In this document: positions 10,421-22,903 of the stretch, in pieces
Layout: each line of letters opens with the position of its first letter
How positions within the stretch are numbered: the first letter of the stretch is position 1
Source: Avena insularis
Lineage: Eukaryota > Streptophyta > Magnoliopsida > Poales > Poaceae
Direction of reading: 5' to 3'
DNA: 64,000 nucleotides
NCBI GenBank assembly: GCA_023614405.1
Contig: CM042694.1
Location: 87,403,285-87,467,284 of the forward strand
Made by a program: the position numbers and the translations under genes
Notes under the pieces: model-generated
Told to the model about the DNA's origin: nothing
Seen by the model: only the letters and a program-made list of their open reading frames with translations
Databases searched by the model: none

Positions 10421-12599
10421 AATCCTGGATCTGAGGATTACAATGGCATTCTTGGATATGTCTATCTGTTACTGATCATGACTCTGTCAACCTGATAGTA
10501 TTTATTTATTTCTGTTAAGCTAAGAATCTAGTCATTCACCATCCTGGAACTGTTCATTGAGATCCCTGAAAATGCAGCAGTTGGTTCATTCAAGGTAAAA
10601 GGTATATGAACTTCTAGAAGATCTAGAAGTTTATTGGTTGTGTACATAATTAAGGAACGCGCAAGTTACTTCCTATAACTGTTGAGTCGAAAGGCAATGT
10701 TTATAGATTTCTAAATATTAACTGAACGACTTTGTTACATAGTAAAACCTGTCCTCATGATATCTGTAATGTGTTCCGGTTATGTGCATTTTCAGATACC
10801 TTCTTACAAGTGTTTCCAAGTAGTGTTCTTCGTTTTCTCTACAGAGAACTGTAACGGACGTTGTTACTTGTATAATTGAAGGTGGCCTCCGTGCTGGTGT
10901 TCTTGTTGAAGGAAAGAATATTCAAGCTGACAACATGACATTTCGTGAAGCTTGAATTTGCCACGGAGAAAGCGCATGAGGCCATTGCTGCAAACATGTT
11001 CTCATTTGTTTGTCTGTTTTTGTTCAGGTGGATGCATGGAGAGACGTTAAAATGGTCGCATTTGGCAATACAGATCATAGGACGGCATCTGTTGGTCACA
11101 GTTTGTTTCGATGATGGTGGCTTGGTGCCATCTGTATCATTTACGTATTTGATCATCAACACCTGCTGTTTTGCGTTCCTCATTGCCTACTTTTCTGTTA
11201 ACATTGACCGTTGCCATCGTTATCCTTTGAATATTTTTCATGGATGAACCAGGATACGCGACAAGCCAAGCATATTCCCGCACCAGAGGCGAGGCGCCCC
11301 GGTTCCACTGGACCTGCATGCTGGTGGCGCAAACCTACTGGTCCCAGACTTCCAGCAGCAGTTGCTCTCAGGCAAGGCTTTAGGACATGGCTCCTCCAGA
11401 TGCTGAAATCTGGCCTGCCTAGAAAGGAAAGGAAAACGGATACTACTACTTCTGTAATGTAAGAAAACTGTCAAAGGAGGCCGAGTATTATTTATTTATT
11501 ACAAAACTCACAAATCAATTTTGTTTTCCTTTTTCGTATGGTTGGTATTCAAGCCTGGTGCTTTCTTTTCTCTATAAACTAGTTGGAATTTTACCAGGAG
11601 GCAGGAGCTCATAAAAAAATTCCAACATTCCAGTTGTTGCACATTCTCCCGTTATAATTAATTTTGTTTACGAGTCTACTATGCGAGATTTTTTTTTCTG
11701 GAAAGAGAATGGATTTTGTCAATGGTAGTGAAAAAGACTGAGTAAATAAATGATGGAAAAAATTTGAGTTAAATATTCGTGCTGTTGGGCCAGCTGTATT
11801 TTATTGGTGATGCCAGACTCAACTACCCACTGGAGCTGCCCCATTAGCCCAACATCTAAGTTACCACTCTCTCCTTTGGCAACTAACTAGACAATGAGCC
11901 TGCCCGAGAATCTACGTGCAGCTCTTTTCTATACTGATAATAAGTAAAGTATCCTTCACTAGTCGAGCCTGCTTGAGGATCTACGCACTAAACCCATACT
12001 GCAGGATTGCCCCCACCATTCCAGATTTCACGGTCTATTCGTCTTCAGCAGTGAGTTTCCAAAGGCGCTCTTCCCAGATAAAAACTTTTTTTTCAAAACT
12101 TCTATCCATAGGGACTTTTGCTCCAACTAGATTGAGCATGAAATCCAAGGACCTTGAGTGACCACGGAGCCGAAGGGCGAGAGCAAACGGATCAATCACT
12201 AGAGACAACTTTGTTTCTTGATAACAAAGATAGCCTGCCTTGACTTGAATTGAGATAAAAGAAGTATAGGTAGTACATTGATACCACTCTGCATTGAATC
12301 GAGAAAAATCATTACCAGATTATGGAGGATCAATAGACTCTGCCGCCGATAGACAGAAAGACGCTTCAATTACCCATAAACTATAGATATTCATTAGCTA
12401 GAGTTGAGTGTTTGGGGCTAAGGAAGACTGATCGCACGTATTTGTTGATGTTGAAACCATGAAGTATGGAAAAGTGCCAAACATTGGGAACTACCTGGGG
12501 AGGAGTTAGGAGCAGGAACAAGGAGAAGCGATAACCATGTAGATGGAGGATTCTATTGTATTTTAGCCTTTGTTCCCCATAGCAACTGGCAATGTTAAG
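10421..12599. other. Unassigned DNA with possible exon remnants
   Basis: Plus-strand frames near 10860-10970 and 11240-11460 have balanced codon content but no domain I recognise and no clear splice borders; they could be relics of a gene beyond the F-box locus. From 11500 onward I see only non-coding DNA. Confidence 0.25.
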
Positions 12600-12776
12600 G
12601 ATATCGCTTATCGGTAATTTATCGGCCGGCAGAAAATTGGCGATTTTTCAGCGTATCGGCTGATTTATCGGGCGATAAATCAGAAAATCGGCCGATAAAT
12701 CAGAAAATCGGCATATCGGCCACCCCCGAGTAGCGATAAATCAGGCGATTAATTGGCATATCGGCCGATTTTTTGA
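12600..12776. repeat. Degenerate repeat built on atcggccgataaatcagaaa
   Basis: Short motifs such as tatcggc, cgataaatcag and gaaaatcggc recur in both orientations through about 175 bp. Several are self-complementary (atcggccgat). The region before and after lacks them. The origin is unknown. Confidence 0.7.
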
Positions 12777-13960
12777 ACAGTGGCAACTAGGTATCGAAAA
12801 CACCAAATTTGATGACTTATTAAGGAAAAGACGAAGTAAGAGCATGCTATTGAAGACGTTGCAACATATTGTGGGGAGAGGGGGGGGTGGAGGGACTCCT
12901 TTGATTAAGAGTCTAGAGGTAGGGTAATAAAGGGTTTAGCTAATGGATACATCGACTCTTTCGGGAACTAGTAATACGTAAACCATGTCAAACCAAGACC
13001 GATCAATATTTGAACGAAACTCAAGCAATCTCCCATTAGCCGCTCTTTACTTTTGAGTAAAGCGATTATAAACATCTTATTTAGGCTAGCAACTTTGTTG
13101 ATTTAACAAGATTATCGCATTGGAGCAGTGATAGTTATGTAAACTACTTATCTATCAAGTAATGAATTTGAGGTCAAAGCCAATGAGTACACCGGATGTT
13201 GCATTTTCGCAATGAGGGCTTCGTTCAGGATGTTGGAAGCTAGATCTTTCGATATAGAGTTTTCTGTGACTACTGATCAATAAGGATTCCCCTAGTTGAG
13301 GGCCTTCTGCTTGGCTTGGTCTACTCTTGATTGGCTTGCTTGCCTGCCGTAAGCCATGCACAAAACAAGACCATATTCTCTCCATCTAGGATTCATGGTC
13401 CTTACTGAACCAACTATTGCATTCCTGGTCTGGTAGAAAACAAGACTTGTGCCTATCCTTTGAATCAATTAGAAATATTCTTTCTTGTTCATTGCATGCA
13501 ATGAGGAATAAGTGAGACGATAGCTATGATTTTAGCTTGGAGCTTTCGAATTCCTTTACTATAAACTGACCAGTTAATACTTAGAGGAAAACCTTGAATC
13601 TTTGTCTGAAATCTTTATGCAAAAGGCATTAGCCTGCAAGGTCCTATGGTTGTGATGGACAGTTGTGGTAGAAGGAAACAAATCTACTACGCATCAAAAG
13701 TAAGATTAGTTGGATAATCTTTAATGAATTTCTCTCTGTAACTTGGGATGAATGTCAATGGTTGGAGGAATGTTATAAGCAATATATGTCAAGGTTAGTA
13801 CAATGTGAAGTTGGAGGACATCTCCAAAGTCTCGTTTCTTCAAACCATGGTAATGCCTAAAATGTAGGAGGACAGTAGTGCACTTAGAAATTGAGAACAC
13901 TTTGACCATAGAGTTTAGATGCCAGAGGAGGAAATGGAAATATGATTTCACATCTCAACA
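12777..13960 (-). other. Probable decayed copia LTR (right edge) and unassigned DNA
   Basis: On the minus strand an LTR-like start TGTTGAGATG begins at 13960, directly after the polypurine tract at 13961-13970 (gccgggggag on the minus strand). The LTR should run toward lower coordinates. Its other end was not found, so how much of this stretch belongs to it is open. Confidence 0.4.
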
Positions 13961-14240
13961 CTCCCCCGGCTAAAGATATCCGCACATGCCTATCTTGTTA
14001 CATATTGCTAAACCCTCACAAGGACCTATTCGTTTAGTAAAACAATCAACTACCTGTTCACTATACTTAAGGTTACCCCTTCTTCGACCGAACAATCTCA
14101 ACCCAAAGGAAGTATCGAAGAGGTACAAGATACTTTACCTCAAATGCTTCTCCCTGTCTTGCCATTGGATTTATAAAATCAATAATATGTACAATCCAAT
14201 TTCTCGTTTCAATAGAAGCCCAAAGAGATGCATATGGTAG
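13961..14240 (-). pseudogene. Ty1/copia reverse transcriptase - RNase H remnant
   Basis: Minus-strand translation gives a weakened copia RT segment, with FEVKYLVPLRYFLWVEIVRS matching the conserved stretch after the active-site motif; the YVDD box itself has decayed. After a deletion comes EQVVDCFTKRIGPC, matching the copia RNase H end. A stop and a polypurine tract follow. It is a relic with an internal deletion and several lesions. Confidence 0.7.
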
Positions 14241-16235
14241 GATTTATGATTAGGTAAATCAAGTTGGTATCGACCTACTTATCTTACCAATGCTCAGCCA
14301 TTCAGCCATCTCATCTAGTGAATCACTAGTTTGCTTAAGCTTGAGTTGTTCTTACAATTAGCATATCTCAAGCTTTTCTCTCATTTGAATATTTCATTGA
14401 TTTTCTTATCTGGCTAGTTCTTCTTGGCATATTCCATTCCTTGCTAATAGGCTACCTGCATTCCCTTATTATATATTAGAGGATCCAGATTCTTATCTTT
14501 TTATTTAGGCGTGAAAGAATCACTGTTTAGATTCTCTAATAGGACAGAGAATGAGATGAGATCAACCTATATCAAAGCCTTCACCCTTGCTTTTCCAACC
14601 ATCAACTAGTGGGATTCGGAGAAGGAAATGATGGCATTGGATAAGAATGTAGCCCCACCCCTGCAGTAGTACTAACAATTGAATAACTGCTTCGACTTTG
14701 CAAATGTCTAGGGATCACTATCGCTAACCCATACCCATGCATGCAAGATTACTTTGTTAATGGTGTTCTTGTGACCTTTATGGCCCCACATGTCTGCATG
14801 AACGTTGGGCCATGCTTATAGACTAGAAGGACCCTGCGCGCGTTGCTGCGCCGTCCTTTGTTGTTAGCGGTTTTTTTTGTTCCTATAAAATGTGTGCGCA
14901 TTGAGATTAACCTTGGCTTTTCGTTGGAAGGCTCTGTATGGACTTGGTTTTTACCAAAGATTTGAGGAGCAAGCGCGGCCATTTTCTCGCCTTTTCATGC
15001 ATGCATGCAGCTTGAAAGTAAAATTATCGATTTTGGCTAAAAATATTCACGGTATGATGAAAACAGCAGCAAGTGTGTTCTAAACTGAACCGTGACAGCT
15101 CCATATGATGGCAGCTTGAGTTTCATTTGCTCAACATGGCCCTAAAACTGACTGAACATCACAGATCATGTCTTAGAAAGAAATTTTGATTTTTTTTTTG
15201 AGAATTAGAAAGAAAAATTGATGCAGTTTGGCACAACACCATATGTTGAAAGGCTTCTCCATACGCCCGCTAGCGCTCGGTAATTATCGGGTCTGTACAT
15301 GCCGAGCACCTCCGGAGGCCTTCGGCAAACGGCCCGCTCGCCACCGTCCGTCTGATGGTGTCAGCCTAATCAAGTAAACCGATGTAATCAGAATCTTTAC
15401 TGTAAATGACAACAGCATGCGCACAACAATTCTTGATTCTCTCATCATTATCCCTATCAGCGCACCCGTGTGCGTCTTATCCCCTTCTCAGGAACAACAC
15501 CTCTTGCTCGCCGGCATCCTCCTTCGAACCCACCGCTTGATGCCAAGGTGGCTGGGTCCATCGCCACACCTGAAGCAAAGCACCCCCCGAAGTTGCGGGC
15601 TCCTCTTCACCAGAAAGTTCCGGCTGCTGCAGTGTTGCCACACGAGGTGATTGGGGAGAGGAGAAGGATGCAAATGACGGTCTGTATTAGATGAGGAATG
15701 TTTTGATCTTTCCATTCGGTGGGCCAAAAGAAACCGACCTTGCTAGGAGCACGCGCCGACGTATTAGACGTACAAAGGAACCGCCGTGAACGTGTCATGA
15801 ACACGTTAAAAAAAAAACAACACCACGCTGACAGGTAGGGACAACAGAAGCAGCAACGCTGGAGCAACCACAACTCCCTATTTCTAGGGAGCTTAGATCT
15901 CTTAGAAGATAAGCTACTGGTCCCTTCCTCTTCCATGATTAGTTGCTAATAATGCTGGATGCAGCCATATTGGAAGTGCTATAAATAGATAGGGTAACCA
16001 CTAACCTGGGATGTCCATGCCTGACCGTTAGGTTTCGCGTTTGGTCAATAAGCACCTAGAATGTTGTGATCTTGTCCCACATAGTCACAGCTCACACAGG
16101 CAAGATTCTTAGTCATTTGTGCGGTTTAGCATACTGAGCCAAGACAATAAGTGTCTAGAACTCTAGATGCTTCAGACTGCTCAACAAAGTTTTTTAGTCA
16201 AGCATGCTTATTTTGATGTGGACCATGATCATATT
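14241..16235. other. Unassigned intergenic DNA
   Basis: No supported gene was found. A weak copy of a Helitron-like end on the minus strand (CTAG at 14826-14823 preceded by a GC-rich segment) lies at 14823-14860, but its stem is poor. A plus-strand TATA-like ctataaatag is at about 15980. The frames at 15417-15694 have no recognised domain. Confidence 0.3.
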
Positions 16236-16393
16236 TGAAGGCAAATATAATTGTTGCTCTCAGATTGATTTGATCCCACGCTGGGATTATATAGTACAGG
16301 GAGGCTTAGCTGCTAAGGTAAATAGATTACAAATAAGGTAGGACTCTTTGAGTCGGTTTGCTCTAGACGTGTCCTATACGTACACGTCTAACA
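16236..16393 (-). repeat. 3' LTR of the copia element
   Basis: On the plus strand it runs from tgaaggcaaatata to cgtctaaca; on the minus strand this is TGTTAGACG...TTCA, with the TG...CA ends expected of an LTR. The match to 20709-20848 includes ggcttagctgctaaggtaaa and ctttgagtcggtttgct. Confidence 0.85.
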
Positions 16394-19300
16394 CCCCCCA
16401 CAGTCGGAGCGGGAGCACCGCAGACGTTCAGGCTGGAGCGGAACTCGGTGAAGATAGTCGATGGCAACCCCTTGGTGAAGATATCAGCATACTGCGAGGA
16501 TGTGGGAACATGGAGAACACGGACATCTCCAAAAGCTACACGCTCTCGAACAAAATGAAGATCAATCTCTACATGCTTAATGCGTTGATGTTGAACTGGA
16601 TTCGTCGAGAGGCAGACATCGGAGATGTTGTCGCAGTAGACCATAGTAGCTCGCTGAAGTGGGCGACGAAGCCCGGATAGGAGCAGGCGTAACCAACATG
16701 CTTCGGCGACTGCATTAGCGACTCCACGATATTCTGCCTCCGCACTCGATCGGGAGACAGTTTGTTGGTGCTTAGATGACCAAGAGATCAGATTGTCGCC
16801 AAGGAAGACCCAATACCCAGAAGTCGACTTGCGAGTGTCGGGGCATCCAGCCCAATCTGCATCAGTATAAGCAGTAAGTGATGTTGGTGATGAGCCATGT
16901 AGCTGCAGGCCATAGTCAACGGTGCCGCGAAGGTACTGGAGAATCCGCTTGACCGCATTGAGATGCGGCTCGCGTGGGTCATGCATGTACAAGCAGACCC
17001 GCTGAATGGCATAGGAGACGTCCGGGCGGGTGAATGACAGATACTGGAGAGCACCCACCAAGCTCCGATAAGTGGATGTATCGGTGATGGGGGCGCCAGT
17101 AGCGCCAAGCTTGGACTGTGTGTCAACTGGAGTGGAGCAAGGATTGCACTCAGTCATTCCTGCACGGTCGAGGATGTATTGCCGCTGAGAGAGGAACATG
17201 CTAGTGGGAGAGCGCGTAACAGCAACACCAAGAAAATAGTGTAATGCTCCAAGGTCCTTGAGAGAGAACTCGTGCTCTAGAGCTGTGATGGTGTGTCGAA
17301 GGAGATGCTCTGAAGAGACTGTCAGCACAATATTGTCAACATATAACAACAGGTAAAGTGTCTCCGTGTTGCCTGTGTAGATGAACAACGAGGGGTCTGC
17401 ACGAGAACTAACAAATCCCAGTCGTAGAAGATGGTCGGTGAAGCGGCTGTACCAAGCGCGCGATGCCTGTTTAAGCCCATAGAGAGACTTGTTGAGGCGA
17501 CATACATGGTCGGGCTAGGAAGCATCAACGAACCCTGACGGTTGTGCACAATAGACAGTCTCGGCGAGAGTACCATGTAGAAAGGCATTGTTGATGTCGA
17601 GCTGATGGACCGGCTAGTCTTGAGCGACAACAATGGATAGAACCGTCCTAACAGTTGCCGGCTTGACATCCGGACTGAAAGTCTCACCGTAGTCGACACC
17701 GGCGCGTTGGGTGAATCCCCAGAGCACCCAACGTGCTTTGTACCGGTCTAAAGAGCCATCTGGTTTGAGCTTATGACAAAATATCCATTTTCTAGAAACA
17801 ATATTAGCTCCAGGTGGTCTAGGCACAAGATCCCATGTCTGATTGTTTTGCAGGGCAGTAAACATCGACCATTGCAGCATACCAGTGAGGATCCTTCAGA
17901 GCACCACAGTAGATTTTTGGAAGCAGGCTAAGAACATCAGCATGCAGATTAAGGCGATCAACGGGCCGAGACATACCACGTTTGCCACGAGTGTACATAT
18001 TGTGAGTATTCTCAGCAAGGGGAGGGCCAACTGGAGCCAGGACCACAGGAGGAGGGGGAGGTGGAGGTGGGTTAGGCAGAGGCGTGGGTGGCTGGGGGTT
18101 AGGCAGAGGCGTGGGTGGCTAGGGTGGAGGGTTTGGAGGATGGGTGGTAGCTCATCGAGGAAGGATAAATCAATGGGAGTAGGTGGTGTGGATATTTTGG
18201 AGAAATGAAATGAATTTTCATCAAAGAAAACATGACGGGAGATGATAAGTTTGTGTGTGGAGAGGTCGAGGCAGCGGTAGCCGCTGTGAGAAGATGAGTA
18301 TCCGAGGAAGACACACGCGGTTGTGCGAGGAGCGAGTTTGTGAGCTGTGGTAGCGGAGAGGTTAGGGTAACAAAGACAGCCCAACACCCGGAGTTGGCCG
18401 AGAGGAAGAGGGAGGCCATAGAGAACCTCGTCTGGGGTGCGTTGCTAAAGGGTTTTAGTGGGGTGAAGGTTGAACAAGAAGGTGGCAGTGTTAAGAGCTT
18501 CGACCCAATATATTGGAGGCATACATGCTTGGAAAAGAAGTGACCAAACCATGTTGTTTGTAGAGCGAATGACGCGCTCGGCTTTACCATTTTGGGGAGA
18601 TGTGTATGGGCAAGACATGTGTAGAGTGGCACCAAGGGACATGAGAAAATTGCGGGCAGCGGTATTGTCAAATTCACAAGCATTGTCACACTGTAGGGAT
18701 TGAATTGTTGTATGAAACTGAGTGGATACATAGACGAAGAAGTTTTTGAGTGTTGGGAAGTTTCAGATTGTATGCGTAAGGGAAAAGTCCAAAGGTAATG
18801 AGTAAAATCATCTAACACAACTAGGTAGTATTTGTAACCGGGCACACTAGGAAGAGGGGAATTCCACACATCACAATGGATTAGTTGAAAAGGCCGATTA
18901 GTGTGAGTAGATGATGAATCAAAAGGTAGACGCACATGTTTACCTAATTGACAAGCATGCCATAACTGATTATCGGTAGCATTTTTATTACAAGGAAAAG
19001 AAAAGGCACTTTCTAGGTGCGACAAAGCTTGACTACTAAGATGTCTGAGACGATGATGCCACAAGGTTGCTAATGATGTGGTGGTGGAGAGTGCATGCGC
19101 AGTGGAGGCCGGCTACCAGAGGGGGTAGAGGTCACCGGAACTATTGCATTTGACGATGTCATTCTTGGTGCGGAGGTCCTTCAGAGAGAGACCAAATGGA
19201 TCAAACTCAACAGATAGAAGATTATCGGTGGTGAATTTACGAATATAAACAAGGTTTTTAATTAGGTCAGGTGTAACTAAGACATTGTTAAGAGAGAACG

Positions 19301-20674
19301 AATGGGTAGGAGATGAAAGAGTGGTATGACCGATGTGGGTTGTGGGAATAGTTTGGAGATTGCCGACGATGACATGTGGGTAAGGAGAGTGAGAGGTGAT
19401 GATGTGAGAGATGTTACCATGACTGCCGGTCATGTGAGCTGAGGCGCCTGAGTCCATGAACCACTCATTCGAGGACGGTGGTGTCAGGGACATGGTGTTG
19501 AAAGCCTGCATGAGTTGGGCTTTGTCGAAGGATGGCGGTGGTGCGGTCGGTGCAACATTGTATGTGGGTGCAGGTGGCGGGCGGACGGCGTCGCTCCTGG
19601 TGTCCATGGTATAGCTGCTCCCGGTGGCCATGGCATAGGTGATATAGAGCCATAGGGCCATGGAGGCGGCGGCGATAGCATGGCATGATGAGCCTGAGGC
19701 GGGCCGAGAGGAGGTGGCCGTGGCAGTGGTCCTGGCCACATCTGGATTGACCCTGCCCAGGGGTTCTGCATCGACGACCAGGGAGCCTGCGGTCCCTTTC
19801 CGGATGTGTTGGGGGCTTCGCCGCGTTGCTGGGGAGACGCGGAGTGGACGTAGCGGCACCGTGCGCCAAAACAATAGTTTCCAAAGCGCTGGAAGTGGCG
19901 GCAGACTTCCGGGCGCAACGGAGGTCCCGTATTCTCGGCAGGGCCACGCGGTGGTGGAGTCGTAGGGGCTCCGCGCGCGATGAAGGCGGACGGAGTTGAG
20001 GATGACTCGGACTGCTGCTGCAACATGAGCTCCTCAAGTAGTAGAGATGAGCGGACGTCGATGAACGACGGAAGTGGACGCTGTTTCAGGAGCAACATTC
20101 GCATGTACACAAGCTGAGTTCCGAGACCGCGAAGCGTGTTCTAGACTAGGCGTTTGTCGGTGATGGTCGTGCCCAGCGAATTAAGCTCGTCGGCGAGAAC
20201 CTTCTGCTTGCGGCAGTAATCAGCCACGGTCAGGGAGCCCTGTTGGAGACCGTGGAACTCTTGCTCGAGGTAGGAGGAACGTGTATCCGCGTTGTCGTGG
20301 TAGATGTTGGAGAGACGCGTCCACAAGGCGTGTGCAGGCAGCGGCGTCGTGGTGTCGACAATCATGGCGAGAAGCTCGAACACGACGGCACTGTTGAGCC
20401 ATGACCGGACAATGGCGTCGTTGCGGACCCATTGTGGCGGGGGATTCGTGGGGTAGGCGTTCGCGAGGAGATGATCCTCGAGGGCGTACTTCTCAACGGT
20501 GTCGGAGAACATGCCGCGCCATTGGAGGTAGTTGGAGGTTGAAAGCTCGAGGGTGACCGACATGACAACACGGATGCTGGGGAGTGCGGCCGCGAACACC
20601 CAGAGAGCGGCCTTGGCGGTGGTCTCGGCGGCGGCCACCGCGAGATCAGCGGTGAAGGGCTCTGACGGCGCCAT
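16363..20674 (-). pseudogene. copia gag-pol polyprotein, several stops and frameshifts
   Basis: Gag begins at an ATG at 20674 and has an in-frame TAG at 20143-20141. Further along is an unusual CCCH-type zinc finger (C-x9-C-x4-C-x3-H, FGNYCFGARC region, about 19870-19840). The protease motif DSGASAHMTG lies at about 19450. A pre-integrase HHRLRHLSSQ segment follows at about 19055, then the integrase end (SPQNGKAERVIRS) near 18600. The RT starts near 17870 and carries two nonsense codons (17614, 17517). Its active site reads YVDN instead of YVDD. RNase H ends with KHVEIDLHFVRE and QYADIFTKGLP. Frames change near 19600 and 18740. The element cannot make its own enzymes. Confidence 0.9.
18071..18124. 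repeat. 27-bp in-frame tandem duplication in the copia pol linker
   Basis: gttaggcagaggcgtgggtg occurs at 18071 and again at 18098. The 27-bp period keeps the frame, and the minus-strand translation repeats SHPRLCLTP in the proline-rich linker between integrase and RT. Confidence 0.8.
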
Positions 20675-20708
20675 AGGAGAGGATAAAAAAAACCCTAATC
20701 TAATACCA

Positions 20709-20848
20709 TGAAGGCAAATATAATTGTTGCTCTCGTGATCCCACACTAGGATTATATAATACAAGGAGGCTTAGCTGCTAAGGTAAATAGATTACAATTA
20801 AGGTAGGACTCTTTGAGTCGGTTTGCTTTAGACATGTCCTATACGTAC
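20709..20848 (-). repeat. 5' LTR of the copia element, outer end lost
   Basis: It matches the 3' LTR from tgaaggcaaatata onward through gtcctatacgta, but the sequence after 20848 (ctgtcaaaccgcc) does not match the expected end. The outer end is therefore truncated or rearranged. Confidence 0.8.
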
Positions 20849-21013
20849 TGTCAAACCGCCACATCCCGTGGTGCAAAGAGGATCTAGTATCAATTCAATG
20901 TAACATCCAAGTAAATGATGGCAACGCAACTAATAATAACAAAAAAGGGTAGTAGCACACACTCATTGCAACGACACACAACAATCTAAATAATTCCCAT
21001 ATAAACAAATCAC

Positions 21014-22195
21014 TTAGTAACTGCTAGAATAGCCATAACAATCATCCACTTGGTGACTGGTCTCATATAATGTTCCGTTCTCCGGGTGCTTCAGTTCTTC
21101 ATGACAAGCATAGCAATATTTGGTGTCAACACGAATTTCCATGCCGTAATAGCCATCATTACCTTTGATGCCCCGAACCCCACCTATAAACATAACATTA
21201 AAAGATTGGAGGTGCAAAATAAAGGAAAATGACATAAACTCTGATTAGAACTAACCAGTTCTGTCCTTTTCTTCCAAAGAAACTATGCACGTAGGTATGT
21301 ATATACTATGATCGCGATCATGACATAGCTCTGCAAAGAAGAACTCCTCCTTTGAGTTCTCCAAAGTGCTTTTGGCTGTGAAGTTTACATGGCCATAAAA
21401 GCCCCTTACATCCATGATTGCAACGCTAGTGATTGCTTTGATGAGCCCATACTTGATCTAGCATGTTTCAAGTAAAAAAAGGTAAAATATATAAATAATT
21501 AGAATTAAATAGAGAGGAAAGTGCACTGAATTCAATGATGCTGGTAACACCTACCATGACAAGATCATACCAAAGCATACATTGTTATGTGGATTTTATT
21601 CAACCACTAGGATAAAGTCCATTGCTAAATGCTATCCTTGATTAGGACCCATTATCAAAGCACTTGGACACCTTTTATTGGTTGGGATTAACACAAATAC
21701 TACAAATGACCATCAATCAAATTAAGTTCTACTTTAGTTTTGGTGATAGTGATCGAGCGGAGAAAGAAAATCGAGTTTGAGATACAATGGTATACCATGT
21801 TCTTCTCTTGACCGTTGTAGTGGTTGAGTGCGGCCGTTGCATACTGATTACTTTGCCTTTCCATATCTTCCTTGGAGAAACTGTAACCTTCATTATATAA
21901 TGAATCAAAGTCGTCCTGTTCATCGCCATCCGAGAAGTGGATGTTCAGACTGTGTTCATCGGGAATGTAACCAGCCACAGTCTCAAACCTAAGTTAATGT
22001 AGATGATGAAAAAGGTTAGGCGGGAGTACGTGGATATTAGTATGTTATCTGCAGCATCTGTTTGAATAATTAATTACTACATAGCGTATGAGAAGCGTAC
22101 TCTGAGCATATATAAGGTGGTGAGGTAGGAGAACGCGGATACGGATCATCTTCGGGTTCAGGTGGAGGGATCCTCTTGTACAGTACGCCAGGCAT
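21014..22195 (-). CDS. DUF3615 domain protein, copy A (219 aa, four coding exons)
   Basis: Exons on the minus strand: 22195-22101, 21988-21796, 21457-21256 and 21183-21014. All introns are GT-AG, and the sum (660 nt) gives an uninterrupted frame from ATG (MPGVLYKRIPPPEPEDD) to TAA. The acidic, proline-rich N-terminus is followed by a DUF3615-like domain (about residues 80-200): YATAALNHYN, GHVNFTAKS, EEFFFAEL, and YCYAC with a CxxC pair at 187/190 before KHP. DUF3615 is a domain of unknown function that is abundant in grasses; no reaction is known. A leader exon ending at 22399 (AAAG|GTACGT) and an acceptor at 22251-22250 suggest a 5' UTR intron. Copy B at 26754-28254 has the same structure. 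Confidence 0.85.
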
Positions 22196-22399
22196 GTGTG
22201 GTCGATGCTGTTATCGGCCTCAGGTTGCTGAACTGGTCGATTACTCTGCCTGCAGGACACGACGGTCGTAGAACGATTTAACGGCGATTCCTATGTATGA
22301 ATACGATCTGAATTTGGAGTATGATTGAAGAAACTGAATACGGTCGTAGAACGAATTAACGGCGATTCCTAGGGTTTCAGTGTCGTTGTAGTACGTACC

Positions 22400-22745
22400 T
22401 TTGTTCTCAGTCCGGCGATCCGGTCGATCTAAATCTGCGGGGAGGACAAGCTAGCTAGGGATCTGGTTAATCACGCGCTGAATCGATCAACCAGGTGGTG
22501 TATACATACACGGAAGGATGGATCCTGGAATCGAGATCAGATGAACACAAAGTCCGACTCCGATTCTCTTCTAAATTAGGGTTCCTCTTCCTTTTTTTTT
22601 GTTGGGCGGATTCAGGTTCCTCTTCCCAATCCTTCCTTCTCGGTCGCTTTTGATTCCTCCTCCGCGACCTGTCATGGGTTTTGTTAGGCCTCAGTGCCCA
22701 GGCTTTGCATATAGCCTGGGCTGGGCTGGGCTAGCCTAGCAGACA
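22400..22745 (-). promoter_or_regulatory. Promoter and leader of DUF3615 copy A
   Basis: This is homologous to the region upstream of copy B, up to the repetitive gcctgggctgggctggg near 22725. Copy A has gtatacatacac at about 22499-22510 where copy B has a longer tatatata run. The core promoter may therefore be weaker, which is inference. Confidence 0.5.
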
Positions 22746-22903
22746 CGTGTTTGATACTCCTAGTTCTAGCTAGGACCTTGTTTAGCTAATTTTTTTTTGG
22801 CTAGGACCTTTGCTCGACTCAATAGAAAAACCAAAAAAGCTACTCCCTCCTAACCATAATATGTTCCGCATGCAAACTAACCCGTGGAAAACGATGTTAA
22901 CTA

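Larger units (their letters stand above)
16236..20848 (-). mobile_element. Decayed Ty1/copia LTR retrotransposon with short LTRs
   Basis: Two direct repeats of about 140-158 bp flank a gag-pol region read on the minus strand. Next to the right (5') LTR is a primer-binding site of the initiator-Met type (tggtattagat on the minus strand, ending at 20708). Next to the left (3') LTR is a purine tract (plus-strand cccccc from 16394). The order gag, protease, integrase, RT, RNase H identifies copia. The left LTR has a candidate flank atatt; the right LTR breaks off at about 20848 in unrelated sequence, so no target duplication can be shown. Confidence 0.9.

Noticed and set aside
11900..13950. Mitochondria-like DNA (possible organelle insertion)
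   Set aside because: Base composition and some phrases seemed mitochondrial, but no organelle gene was recognised; copia RT/RNase H and a polypurine tract just to the right explain at least part of it.
14610..14660. Plus-strand WDSEKEMMALDKNV resembling the start of copia RT
   Set aside because: The nearby copia relic is on the minus strand, and the match is too short to stand alone.
14823..14860. Second Helitron 3' end (minus strand, CTAG after a GC-rich stretch)
   Set aside because: The stem is only about 4 bp, much weaker than at 1471; kept only as a remark.
16231..16235. atatt as target duplication of the copia element
   Set aside because: The outer end of the other LTR is missing, so the matching copy cannot be shown.
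17843..18208. Plus-strand Trp/Gly-rich frame
   Set aside because: It is the complement of the proline-rich linker of the copia polyprotein.
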